A DNA stretch of 64,000 bases from Rhizobacter sp. Root404. GTDB lineage: Bacteria; Pseudomonadota; Gammaproteobacteria; Burkholderiales; Burkholderiaceae_C. The translations under genes and the position numbers were made by a program. Positions 43,774 to 53,944 of this stretch are shown here, piece by piece. Location of the stretch: assembly GCF_001425865.1 (NCBI RefSeq), contig NZ_LMDS01000005.1, positions 1,284,435 through 1,348,434 of the forward strand. The letters are read 5' to 3'. The number at the start of each line of letters is the position of its first letter. Positions within the stretch are counted from its first letter, which is position 1. The notes under the pieces are model-generated. The model did not search any database. It had not been told where the DNA came from and saw only the letters and a list, made by a program, of their open reading frames with translations.

Positions 43774-46700
43774 TCAGGTCTTGAGGTCCGGGCCCTCCCA
43801 ATACGCGCGGAACGGCTCCTGCAGCAGCGCCTTCGCGATCTCGGCTGCGGTCGGCGTGGCGGTCAGCGTCGGGAACGACGCGAACGGCGCGTTCGGCACG
43901 CCGGTGAGTGCCGCCACCGTCGTGAACTGGCCGGCGGCCACACCCACGTGGCTCCACGACAGCGCCTTGTACGGGTTGTAGCCGCGCGCCTTGATCGCCT
44001 TGAACTCCGGCGTGGCGGCATTGCCCATCGCGTACTGCTGCAGCGCCACACGCATCGCCGGACGCCGCTGCATGCCGATCACCGCGCTGCCGACGCCACC
44101 GCCGCCGCCCGCCGGTGCGGCAGGCGGCTCGTCGACATCGAAGCCGAAGCGCGGCTCGGTCATGTGCTCCTCGATCACGAAGCACCAGTCGTCGATCGCC
44201 TCCTTGTCGATGTCGAAGCCGAAGAAGGTGATGTCCGGCGCGATCGTGCCGGTGAATACGGGCGTCTGGATCGCCGCGGCGTTCGGCGGCAGGCCTTGCG
44301 CGTTCTTCACGAGCTTGCTGGCATCGGGCGGCACGTTCTTCAGCCGCTTCCAGGCGTAGACCGCGGTGTTCGGGTAGCGCCGCAGCAACTGGCCCTTGAC
44401 CAGCAGCGCGATGCGGTTCGGGTCCTTCAGGTTCTCGTCGACGCGCTGGCCGAGCGGCTGCTGGCCCCACTCGTGGATCGGCTCCATGTCGTCGAGAGGC
44501 TCCTGCGTACCGTCGGCGCGCGAACGCACGCGACCCCAGAAGCGCTGGAACGGCGTGCCGCGCAGGTCGGTCGGGAAGCCGCGCCACAGCAGCTCGCGGT
44601 TCATTTCGGCATTCGCACCGACCATGAAGCTGTCGATGAAGAACTGGTTCACCTGCACGGCCATGATCAGGTCGGGCGGCAGGTTGCCGATGCCGGGCAT
44701 GAAGGCCTCCTGGTTCATCTCGGCGAGGTCCTTGTAGAGCGGCGCGCGCAGGTGCGGCCAGGCCATCACGCGGTCGAACAGCGCGGGCACCATGAAGCGC
44801 AGCTTGTTCGAGCCCGGGCCGTTCATCAGGTAGCGGCCGACGAACGCGCTGACCGTGCCCGGCTCGGTGCCGGCGAGCTGCACCTGCGAGACCAGGCGCG
44901 CGGCGAGCGTCAGGTCGGGCCGGGTGCGCGCGCGCACGATCTGCGCAGCAGCGGCGAGCGGAAAGTCGACCGTGTGAACCGCGACGCGCATCGTGTCGAA
45001 CGGATCGAGCCACTGCTTCTGCAACTGTTGTGTCGCCTTCGAGAAGCGATTCAGCACGTCGCGGGTGCGCAGCGCCGGCGGCAGCGTGATGCTGGTGACG
45101 TTGCGCTGCGCCGGCGCATCGCCGACCCGTGTGAACTCCAGCCCTTCGGTCAGCTTGAAGCCGGAGACGACGTTGCCAGCTTGCAGGTCGAACGCATTGG
45201 CCGGCAGGCTCGAGAACAACCCGACGTTGCCGAACTGGCGAACGTCGACGAGGTTGACCTGAGCCAGCGGGATGCCGGCGATGCGCGCGATCTCGCCCGC
45301 GCGCGGACGCTCGACGACGCCGCGCGGCGTCAGGCGCGCGAGCGGCTTGTCCAGGCGCAGCGCGCCGCTGCGCTTGTCCAGCTGCATCGCGCTGATCTGC
45401 AGTTGACCGCCAGTCAATTGCGCCTCGACCAGGAAGCCTTCGACGCCGCGCCGGCTGGCCGACTCGACCTGCAACGCGACGGCGCCGAAGTCGGCCGCCT
45501 TCAGCGTTTGGGTCTGCGCCGCGAGCGCCGCGAAGCGGCCGACGTGCAGGTCGGTGAACACGCCGCCGTGCTGCGCCGGCCGGATGCGCATCTGCGGCAT
45601 GCCGTGCCGCGCGACGCTCACCTGCGCGGCGCTCGCCGCCGCCATCACGGCCTTCACCTGCGCCACGCCGACCTTGCCGCGCATGCCGCGGCCGCTGAGG
45701 TCCACCTCGGTCTGGCCATCGAGCTGGAGGCCGTCGAAAAAGGTGGTGCCAAGGATGCCGTCGGGCACGTACGCGTTGACGCTGAACGCCGCGCCCTTCG
45801 TCGTGGCCGCGGCCATCTGCGTCATGTAGCCGCGACCCACGTCCTGCAGCCGCGTGACGGTGCCCCCGCGCAACGCCGCCGCGCGCAGGCCACGGCGCAG
45901 CGGGCTGGCACCGCGCCGCAGCGCGCCGTCGACCATCGCCGCGGGCATGCTGGAGCGATCGACCTGGCCGCCGAGCGAGGCGATCACGCCGTTCACCTTG
46001 AAAGCCGGCTGCCCGGCCGCGTCCAGCGCCTCGATCCGCGGCAGCGCCGGCCCCATCACCTGCAGCAGCCGCTCGGGCGGCAACGGGTCGAAGTGCTTGG
46101 CCTTCAGTGCGCGCTGCGCCTCGATCGCCAGGCGGGTCAGGTTGAACTTGAGCTCGGCGTCGCGGATCGTGCCGATCTGGTCCCAGCAGGCGTCGACATA
46201 GGCCTCCTGGTTCTTGCGCACGACTTCGGCACCGTGTCCGGCCGCGCCGCGGTAGCGCGGGTTCAGGTTCAGCCCGGCGAGCCACAGGCCGGGCTCGTCG
46301 GCGCGGGTCACGCTGTGCTTCTTGGCGTGCCAGTTGCCCCACAGCGGCGGCTTGACCTCGATGCGCCGCACTGTGCCGTCGGGTTCGTCGACGACCGGGT
46401 TGTCGACCTGGCTCGCCGGCGTGTTGACGATCGCCATCAGGCTGTCGGCATGCGTGCCGATGGCGGGCGCGCCGGGCGTGTAGCTCAGCGGCACCAGCGC
46501 GCCTTCCATCTTGGTGGAGACGCCCGCCGGGTTGATCAGTGGATCGACCGCCATCGGCGCGGTACCGATGTTGGCGAGCAGGCTCTGCATCGCCGCGTCG
46601 TTCTTCCACTTCTTCGGCGTGCGCAGGCGGCGCGCGAGCGACTCGAAATCACCGGCATCGCTGGTCGAGAACTCCCAGTGGTAGTAGACCGGCAGCGTCA

Positions 46701-47436
46701 CGTCGGCCACGACGGCGGTGTTCCAGGCCGGCGCGAGCGTCTGCATCGCCGCGCCGCTGCCGTCGCCGGCCAAGCCGAGCCCGCGCAGCCGTCCCGGCTC
46801 GAAGGCCGGCACCACGCAGGCGACGTAGTCGGTGCGCGGCGAGAGCCGGCGCGGACACACCAGCCGCGAGACATTGCTGCGCGGGTCGCCCTGCAGTTCG
46901 GCCTGGATGCCGGCGACGTTGTCGGACGCCGAATCGCTGACGACCTGTGCATGCGCCCACGACCATGATTCGCCAAGCGGCGGCAACTCGGTCTCGACCA
47001 GCGCCGCCGGCACGCGGATCTGCGGCAGCGGCGCCTGCCCCTTCATCTTCGGCACGCCGCACTTCGCGACCTCGAGCACCACCAGCACCAGCCACGGCCG
47101 CAGCCGATCGGTGGCGGTCGCGCTGGCCGGCGTCAGCATCCAGGGGAAATCGGGCGGGTCGAAGTCGACGATCGCCAAGTAGTTGGGCTCGAAGTTGGTC
47201 GCGTTGCGGCGCGGGTCGGTGCGCACGACCAGCGCGGTGTCGATCGCGACCACGTCGCCGGGGCCGTAGAGCTGCATGGCGATCGGCGGGATCGCCTCGC
47301 CTGCGAACGCGCCGGCGAGCTTGACGCCGACCTGCGCGGTCGCGTGCGCGGGCAGCGCGCCCATGGTGTCGACATTGCCGAGCGCGACGGTCAGGCCGCG
47401 CCGCACCCACGGCAGGAACTGGTACGAGGTGGGCAT
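43774..47436 (-). CDS. Giant-operon protein B (1220 aa), unknown function
   Basis: A 1220-residue protein of unknown function. It opens TSYQFLPWVRRGLTVALG and soon carries LYGPGDVVAIDTALVVRTDP near residue 75, FEPNYLAIVDFDPPDFPWM near 103 and RLRPWLVLVVLEVAKCGVP near 130. I recall these motifs as shared among uncharacterised proteins of actinobacteria, myxobacteria and others. LPVYYHWEFSTSDAGDFESL lies near 255. The C-terminal half is rich in Gly, Val and Thr in an alternating beta-like pattern and has one Gly-rich loop (APAGGGGGVGSA). No signal peptide or membrane segment is visible. It starts 25 bases after the DUF6603-like gene, with CAGGAGCC as ribosome site. Confidence 0.88.
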   Translation of the reverse strand: MPTSYQFLPWVRRGLTVALGNVDTMGALPAHATAQVGVKLAGAFAGEAIPPIAMQLYGPGDVVAIDTALVVRTDPRRNATNFEPNYLAIVDFDPPDFPWMLTPASATATDRLRPWLVLVVLEVAKCGVPKMKGQAPLPQIRVPAALVETELPPLGESWSWAHAQVVSDSASDNVAGIQAELQGDPRSNVSRLVCPRRLSPRTDYVACVVPAFEPGRLRGLGLAGDGSGAAMQTLAPAWNTAVVADVTLPVYYHWEFSTSDAGDFESLARRLRTPKKWKNDAAMQSLLANIGTAPMAVDPLINPAGVSTKMEGALVPLSYTPGAPAIGTHADSLMAIVNTPASQVDNPVVDEPDGTVRRIEVKPPLWGNWHAKKHSVTRADEPGLWLAGLNLNPRYRGAAGHGAEVVRKNQEAYVDACWDQIGTIRDAELKFNLTRLAIEAQRALKAKHFDPLPPERLLQVMGPALPRIEALDAAGQPAFKVNGVIASLGGQVDRSSMPAAMVDGALRRGASPLRRGLRAAALRGGTVTRLQDVGRGYMTQMAAATTKGAAFSVNAYVPDGILGTTFFDGLQLDGQTEVDLSGRGMRGKVGVAQVKAVMAAASAAQVSVARHGMPQMRIRPAQHGGVFTDLHVGRFAALAAQTQTLKAADFGAVALQVESASRRGVEGFLVEAQLTGGQLQISAMQLDKRSGALRLDKPLARLTPRGVVERPRAGEIARIAGIPLAQVNLVDVRQFGNVGLFSSLPANAFDLQAGNVVSGFKLTEGLEFTRVGDAPAQRNVTSITLPPALRTRDVLNRFSKATQQLQKQWLDPFDTMRVAVHTVDFPLAAAAQIVRARTRPDLTLAARLVSQVQLAGTEPGTVSAFVGRYLMNGPGSNKLRFMVPALFDRVMAWPHLRAPLYKDLAEMNQEAFMPGIGNLPPDLIMAVQVNQFFIDSFMVGANAEMNRELLWRGFPTDLRGTPFQRFWGRVRSRADGTQEPLDDMEPIHEWGQQPLGQRVDENLKDPNRIALLVKGQLLRRYPNTAVYAWKRLKNVPPDASKLVKNAQGLPPNAAAIQTPVFTGTIAPDITFFGFDIDKEAIDDWCFVIEEHMTEPRFGFDVDEPPAAPAGGGGGVGSAVIGMQRRPAMRVALQQYAMGNAATPEFKAIKARGYNPYKALSWSHVGVAAGQFTTVAALTGVPNAPFASFPTLTATPTAAEIAKALLQEPFRAYWEGPDLKT

Positions 47437-47461
47437 CTGGCAGGCTCCTGATCTGAACGGC

Positions 47462-50400
47462 TTAGAACACCGACTCGAACGCTTCGACCACCTGCGCCGC
47501 GCCGCCCATGGCGGCGGCCGCGTCGGCGGCGTGCCAGTAGGAGTGGCCGGCCGTGCCGGCGAGCGCGGTGGCGGCCATCGTGCCGGTCGAGGTGTCCAGC
47601 ACCTGCATCGGCACCGGGTTGATGACGATGCGCACGTCGTCCTCGGGGCGCAGTTGGTCCTTGCGGCGCAGCGGCGTGCGCGCTGCGGCGCCGTTGTCGA
47701 GCGCCCAGTGGCGGTGCTGCGCGAGCGTCAGGCCGGCGCCGGCGAGCACGCTGCCGCTCTTCTCGATCGAGAGGTTCACTTCCTCGTAATCGAACAGCTC
47801 GCCTTCGGCATGGCCGAACAGGTAGTCGCGCTGGCCGACCTGCAGACCGCTGTTGAAGCGGTCGAACGAGGGCTTGCCGAGCAGGTCGTCCTCATTCATG
47901 TCGAGGAACTGCGCGGCCGGGAAGCTGTCCTGCAGCACCTTGTCGGCGGCCTTCTCGCTTGCGCCGAACACGAGCGAGCCGATGCCGATGGTGCGCTCGC
48001 CGTCGATCTTGTCGGAGCCGAGCTTGTCGAGCTGCTTGTCGAGCGGCATGCGCTTCTGCACGAACTGCAGCACCGCGTTCGGATGCGCGAGCAGCGGTGC
48101 GGGCTGGCCTTCGGGCGGCGCCGGCAGCTTGGCGAAGCTGGCGAAGGAATCGCCGGCCTGCGCGAGCTGCGCCGACCAGTTGCCCATCGTCGCGATCTCC
48201 TGCTTCAGCTCGCCGAGCAGTGCGATCCGGCGGACGACGGTTTCCTTGTCCTCGCCCCAGGTCTCGTCGACATGGAAGCTGAAGTCGGGCAGCGGCCACG
48301 GCGTGTGCACCTTGGCGCGGCCGACGATGTGCCAGCGGCCCGGGCCGCTGAGCATGCCGTAGATGTCGACGCTCGCGAAGTCAATGCCGAACACCTCGAT
48401 GCCGGCGAAGACGTGGATGTCGGTCTCGAAGCGGAACGTCGGCACCAGGTAGATGATCGCGTTGAACTCGAAGCCGCCCTCGAAGCTCGCGACGCCGACG
48501 TCGCCCCACACCCGCATCGACGAACCGCCCTGCACCGTCGCCGAGGTCACCGCGAAGTAGCCACGGAATTGCATGCCGACGATGCCGATCGACAGGTCGG
48601 CGCCGACCCGCTGGAACGGGCTCGGCACGTCGGGCGGGATGTCGGTGAACTTCGGGTGGAAGCCGCCGGCGCTGATCAGGAAGCTCGGCCGGTCGCCGAA
48701 CACGGCGCGGAACGCGAACTGCCCGCTGAGCGAGATCATCAGTACGCGCGAGTCGCGCAGCACGCCGTCCAGGCCGATCTGGAACGGGTCGAAGACCACG
48801 TAGCCGGCGAAGTCGATCTGCAGGTACAAGAGCGCCAGGTCCTTGTCGACCAGCGGCGGCAATTGCACGATCACCTGGCCGACCAGGATCAGCTGCGAGG
48901 GCTCGATCAGCACGCCGACGCGCGCGGTCACCAGGCTCGGCGTGCCCCAGCCGAGTTCGAGCATCGGCCCGATCACGAAGCCGCCGGCCTTGAACGGGAA
49001 CAGCACGCGCAGCTGGCTGATGATCTGCGGCGCGTTGGCGATCGGGTTCTGCGGGAACAGGAAGTTGTCGAGCGAGCCGGTCGCCAGGCCCGCCGTCAGC
49101 GCCTCGCGGTTCACCGTGTGCTGGATGCCGAGCAGACCGCCCAGGCCGGTGAGCGTGAAGCCGAAGCCGAGCTGGATCGGCGGCAACTGCGCGACGATGA
49201 TCAGCAGCAGCGACCACCCACCCGGGTTCTTGGTCGACAGCAGGCCGATCGCCTTGACGCCGATCTGCATGATCTTGACGTCGATGATGCCGCCATACTC
49301 GCCGCGGTCGGGGTCGAACAGCAGGAAGCCGCCGCCCTTCACGACCCCGGCGTCGATCGACATGCCCGCGCCCGATGGCGGCTTCAGCCCCCAGGCGGCG
49401 TCGGCGATGCCCTGCGTCAGGTTCTTCAGGTTCAGCTTGGTGCCGAGCCGGTCGATCGAGCCGGCGAACGGGCCGATCTGCACCTGGAACGACCCGGAGA
49501 GCTCGACCTCGATCTTGTTCAGCCCCTCGGCCTTCTTGAGCTCGAAGGTGAGGAACGGGATCTGGACCGGCGAGTTGGGGATTTTCTCGAGCGGGATCGT
49601 GGCCTTCAGGCCCGTGCCGTCCTTCAGGCGCAGACCGCCGGCGATGTCGGCGATCAGGCCGAAGGTCAGCGCCACCTCGATCTCGTCACCGATGACGGCG
49701 CCGAGGAACGGATCGTCGCCGACCTTGAGCACGAGCTTGCTGTCCTTCAGATCGAACTCGACCTGCGGCGCGAGGTTCTTCAGCACGATGGCGCCGCTGA
49801 GCTCGCCGATCGAGAAGTGCGTGCCGTCGGCCTTCCCCAGGATCAGCGGCGTGGCGGTGCTCTTGCGGCCGAAGCGGAGCCCCAAGTCGATCTCGCCGTC
49901 GAAGCGCGGTGCGGGGATGCTCGCCGGCAGCGGGTTCAGCGCGGGCAGGTCGAAGGCCATCGTCAGCGCGCTGCCGGCGGTGAACGCGAGCTTGAAGTCG
50001 TCGCCGACGCCTTGGTCCGCTTCGAGCGAGCTGTTCAGCTTGGCGTAGAGCACGGCCGGGTTTGGCGCCGCCGGGCCGTCGTAGCCGAAGGTCAGTTCGA
50101 GCTTCTTGCCGGCCGAACGCACGAGCTCGAAGGTCTTGGTCTTGCTGCCCGCCGGCAGCGTGATCGGCGCCCGGCTCGCCGGCAGGCCGCGCGGCGCCGC
50201 CGGGTCGTTGCCGAACGCGCGGTCGATGATCGTGCCGATCGCCATGATCGCGAGACCGACGATCGCCTGCGGCTCGGCCACGCTCGCGTCCGACGCGTGA
50301 CCCGCCGGATCCTCGCCCTTCATGATGTAGACGAGGCGGCGCGCGGGCAGCGGGCCGTCGGGCTCATCGGCATCGCCCGAGACGATCAACAGCAGCTTGG

Positions 50401-50785
50401 CGATCGAATAGGCCGACGGCGGCTTGCCGGGATCGGCGCCGATGATGCGTTCGATCTGTCGCACCACGGCGACGAGATCGTTCAGGTCGACGTTGCCGTT
50501 GCCGAGGTTGGCGAGCACCGCGCCGAGCGTTCGCAGCGCGGCGAGCGTTTCGCCGGTGACGAGCGTCGCCACTGCGAGCGACTCGGCCGCGGCGTGCGCC
50601 ACCGCGAAAGCGCTCGGGTCGATCTGCGCGGCCGTCTTGTCGAGTTCGAGGCCGAGGCGGGTCTTCAGCGCATCGCGCAGCGGATCGGCCAGTGCCGCCA
50701 CCGGGATCTGACCGTGCAGATGCTCGACCGACACCTGGAACCACTTGAACGCTCTCAAAAATACCGTGTCAGCCGTGCCCGCCAT
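47462..50785 (-). CDS. DUF6603-like giant-operon protein A (1107 aa)
   Basis: A 1107-residue protein that is first in the operon. From about residue 430 it matches what I know as DUF6603: GGGFLLFDPDRGEYGGII, QLGFGFTLTGLGGLLGIQHTV, FPFKAGGFVIGPMLELGWG, LLYLQIDFAGYVVFDPFQ and SAGGFHPKF. The pattern is nearly all alternating hydrophobic beta strands with Gly/Pro turns, like a long beta-rich or groove-shaped fold. The first 200 residues are helical (RAFKWFQVSVEHLHGQIPV). No signal peptide is present. The start at 50785 has the ribosome site GCGGAGGACACC. The function of the family is not known to me; a lipid-handling or scaffold role is only inferred from the strand pattern. Confidence 0.88.
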   Translation of the reverse strand: MAGTADTVFLRAFKWFQVSVEHLHGQIPVAALADPLRDALKTRLGLELDKTAAQIDPSAFAVAHAAAESLAVATLVTGETLAALRTLGAVLANLGNGNVDLNDLVAVVRQIERIIGADPGKPPSAYSIAKLLLIVSGDADEPDGPLPARRLVYIMKGEDPAGHASDASVAEPQAIVGLAIMAIGTIIDRAFGNDPAAPRGLPASRAPITLPAGSKTKTFELVRSAGKKLELTFGYDGPAAPNPAVLYAKLNSSLEADQGVGDDFKLAFTAGSALTMAFDLPALNPLPASIPAPRFDGEIDLGLRFGRKSTATPLILGKADGTHFSIGELSGAIVLKNLAPQVEFDLKDSKLVLKVGDDPFLGAVIGDEIEVALTFGLIADIAGGLRLKDGTGLKATIPLEKIPNSPVQIPFLTFELKKAEGLNKIEVELSGSFQVQIGPFAGSIDRLGTKLNLKNLTQGIADAAWGLKPPSGAGMSIDAGVVKGGGFLLFDPDRGEYGGIIDVKIMQIGVKAIGLLSTKNPGGWSLLLIIVAQLPPIQLGFGFTLTGLGGLLGIQHTVNREALTAGLATGSLDNFLFPQNPIANAPQIISQLRVLFPFKAGGFVIGPMLELGWGTPSLVTARVGVLIEPSQLILVGQVIVQLPPLVDKDLALLYLQIDFAGYVVFDPFQIGLDGVLRDSRVLMISLSGQFAFRAVFGDRPSFLISAGGFHPKFTDIPPDVPSPFQRVGADLSIGIVGMQFRGYFAVTSATVQGGSSMRVWGDVGVASFEGGFEFNAIIYLVPTFRFETDIHVFAGIEVFGIDFASVDIYGMLSGPGRWHIVGRAKVHTPWPLPDFSFHVDETWGEDKETVVRRIALLGELKQEIATMGNWSAQLAQAGDSFASFAKLPAPPEGQPAPLLAHPNAVLQFVQKRMPLDKQLDKLGSDKIDGERTIGIGSLVFGASEKAADKVLQDSFPAAQFLDMNEDDLLGKPSFDRFNSGLQVGQRDYLFGHAEGELFDYEEVNLSIEKSGSVLAGAGLTLAQHRHWALDNGAAARTPLRRKDQLRPEDDVRIVINPVPMQVLDTSTGTMAATALAGTAGHSYWHAADAAAAMGGAAQVVEAFESVF

Positions 50786-50801
50786 GGTGTCCTCCGCTGG
50801 A

Positions 50802-50820
50802 GTCACCGCAATGTAGTGAC
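50802..50820. promoter_or_regulatory. Inverted repeat in the giant-operon promoter region
   Basis: GTCAC and GTGAC arms with a 9-base spacer lie 17 bases upstream of the protein A start codon, and another GTCAC follows at 50834-50838. They fall in the 208-base gap shared with the divergent DUF4337-like gene. Short arms make chance occurrence quite possible. Confidence 0.3.
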
Positions 50821-50993
50821 GGGGTTTCGGAGAGTCACCCCCTAGCACCCGTGGATTCCAACGAGTGGTTACAACAGAATCGCGCGCCGAAGTCGGAACG
50901 CGCCAGCGCGCGCCTCCGTGAGGCGTGGCTGGCCTCGCCACTAAACTCGCGCACCGGCGACAACGCCATCGACAAGAACACGGGGAGATCGAT

Positions 50994-51569
50994 ATGTCAG
51001 GAGGCGGATTTCATGTGCACGGCCCGCACGACCACGAACTCGAGCACGCCGCGCACGCGGACCCCGGCGGCCTGGCGGGTCAGCTCGCCGTAGCGACCGC
51101 GGTGATCGCGACGGTCGGGGCGCTGTTCGCCTACATGGGCGGCGCCACTCAGGCGAACGCGGGGCTCTACAAGAACGACGCGGCGATCAAGAAGACCGAG
51201 GCCGCGAACCAGTGGGCCTTCTACCAGGCCAAGAGCAGCAAGCAGAACCTGGCCGAGATCGCGCTCGACCTGGCGCCCGAGCCGCGCAAGGCGTTCTACC
51301 TGGCGGAGGCCAAGCGCTACAAGGGCGAGAAGGACGAGATCATGGTCGCGGCCAAGAAGCTCGAGGACGAATCGAAGGCGTGGGAGAAGAAGAGCGACGA
51401 GCAACTTCACCAGCATCACCGCTGGGCCCAGGCGACCACGGCGCTGCAGATCGCGATCGCGATGGCGGCGATCGCGCTGTTGACGCGGCGCAAGTGGCTC
51501 GAGTACGGCGTGTTCGGCCTGAGCGCGGTCGGCGTCGCGCTCGGCGCGCTGGCATGGCTGCACATCTGA
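50994..51569 (+). CDS. DUF4337-like membrane protein
   Basis: A 191-residue protein opening with a His/Gly-rich cytoplasmic stretch (HVHGPHDHELEHAAHAD). One membrane segment lies near residues 35-52, a long charged coiled-coil-like middle with many Lys, Glu and Ala (residues 60-140), and two further membrane segments lie near 150 and 172. The layout matches DUF4337 proteins, whose function is unknown. The ATG at 50994 follows ACGGGGAGATCGAT. It is divergent from the giant operon, and the shared promoter region makes a functional link possible but unproven. Confidence 0.8.
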   Translation: MSGGGFHVHGPHDHELEHAAHADPGGLAGQLAVATAVIATVGALFAYMGGATQANAGLYKNDAAIKKTEAANQWAFYQAKSSKQNLAEIALDLAPEPRKAFYLAEAKRYKGEKDEIMVAAKKLEDESKAWEKKSDEQLHQHHRWAQATTALQIAIAMAAIALLTRRKWLEYGVFGLSAVGVALGALAWLHI

Positions 51570-51591
51570 CCGCGTGTCGATAATGGGCGCC

Positions 51592-52362
51592 ATGAAGATC
51601 GCCACCTGGAACGTCAACTCCCTCGCGGTGCGGCTGCCGCAGCTGATCGACTGGCTCGCACTGCACCAGCCCGACGCGCTGTGCCTGCAGGAAACCAAGC
51701 TGGCCGACGACAAGTTCCCGCACGCCGAGATCGCGGCGGCCGGCTACCAGGTCCACTGGTTCGGGCAGAAGACGTACAACGGTGTCGCACTGCTGAGCAA
51801 GTCGGTCGCGACCGACGTGGTGCGCAACATCCCCGGCCACGACGACGCGCAGGCGCGCGTGATCGCCGCGACGGTCGACGGCGTTCGCCTGATCTGCGCC
51901 TACGTGCCGAACGGCCAGTCGGTCGAGAGCGAGAAGTTCCCGTACAAGCTCAAGTGGCTGGAGGCGCTGCGCGACTGGGTCGCGACCGAACTCGCGGTAC
52001 ACCCGCAGCTCGCGCTGCTCGGCGACTACAACATCGCCCCCGAGGACCGCGACGTGCACGACCCGGTGATGTGGGCCGGCCAGGTGTTGTGCACGCCGGA
52101 GGAGCGTGCGCATTTCAAGGCCCTGCTCGCGCTTGGGCTGCACGATTCGTTCCGGCTGTTCGATCAGCCGCCGAAGCAGTACAGCTGGTGGGACTACCGC
52201 ATGCTCGGGTTCCAGAAGAACAAGGGCCTGCGGATCGACCACATCCTGGTCAGCGAGGCGCTGAAACCGCGGGTCCGCAGCGTCGTGATCGACCGGCCGA
52301 CGCGCAAGAACGAACGGCCCAGCGACCACGCGCCGGTGATCGCCGAACTGTCCTTCGACTGA
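51592..52362 (+). CDS. xthA: Exodeoxyribonuclease III
   Basis: A 256-residue AP endonuclease/exonuclease III that repairs abasic and 3'-blocked DNA. Catalytic parts are visible: TWNVNSLAVRLP (Asn7 region), QETKLAD near residue 36 (Mg-binding Glu), AYVPNGQSVES near 105 (Tyr), LLGDYNIAPED near 148 (Asp-x-Asn), and the C-terminal DHILVS and SDHAPVIAEL (Asp and His). MKIATWNVNS at 51592 is the usual family start, and in-frame ATG codons further upstream are ignored. It ends convergent with ntrC, 6 bases apart. Confidence 0.95.
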   Translation: MKIATWNVNSLAVRLPQLIDWLALHQPDALCLQETKLADDKFPHAEIAAAGYQVHWFGQKTYNGVALLSKSVATDVVRNIPGHDDAQARVIAATVDGVRLICAYVPNGQSVESEKFPYKLKWLEALRDWVATELAVHPQLALLGDYNIAPEDRDVHDPVMWAGQVLCTPEERAHFKALLALGLHDSFRLFDQPPKQYSWWDYRMLGFQKNKGLRIDHILVSEALKPRVRSVVIDRPTRKNERPSDHAPVIAELSFD

Positions 52363-52368
52363 GCGCTG

Positions 52369-53886
<1,518 letters not shown>

Positions 53887-53944
53887 GCCCTGCCCTGCGT
53901 TTTCCGTCTGCTCATCGGCGGCTGCGCTCGTGGCGCCTGGCCGC

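Noticed and set aside
43745..46609. In-frame N-terminal extension of the 1655-residue protein by nearly 1000 codons
   Set aside because: The extension overlaps the clearly coding protein B gene in another frame, and a strong ribosome site precedes the ATG at 43744.
36781..50785. The giant operon as a prophage or contractile injection system
   Set aside because: No sheath, tube, baseplate, portal, terminase, capsid or AAA+ disassembly gene can be recognised, and no integrase or attachment site flanks it.
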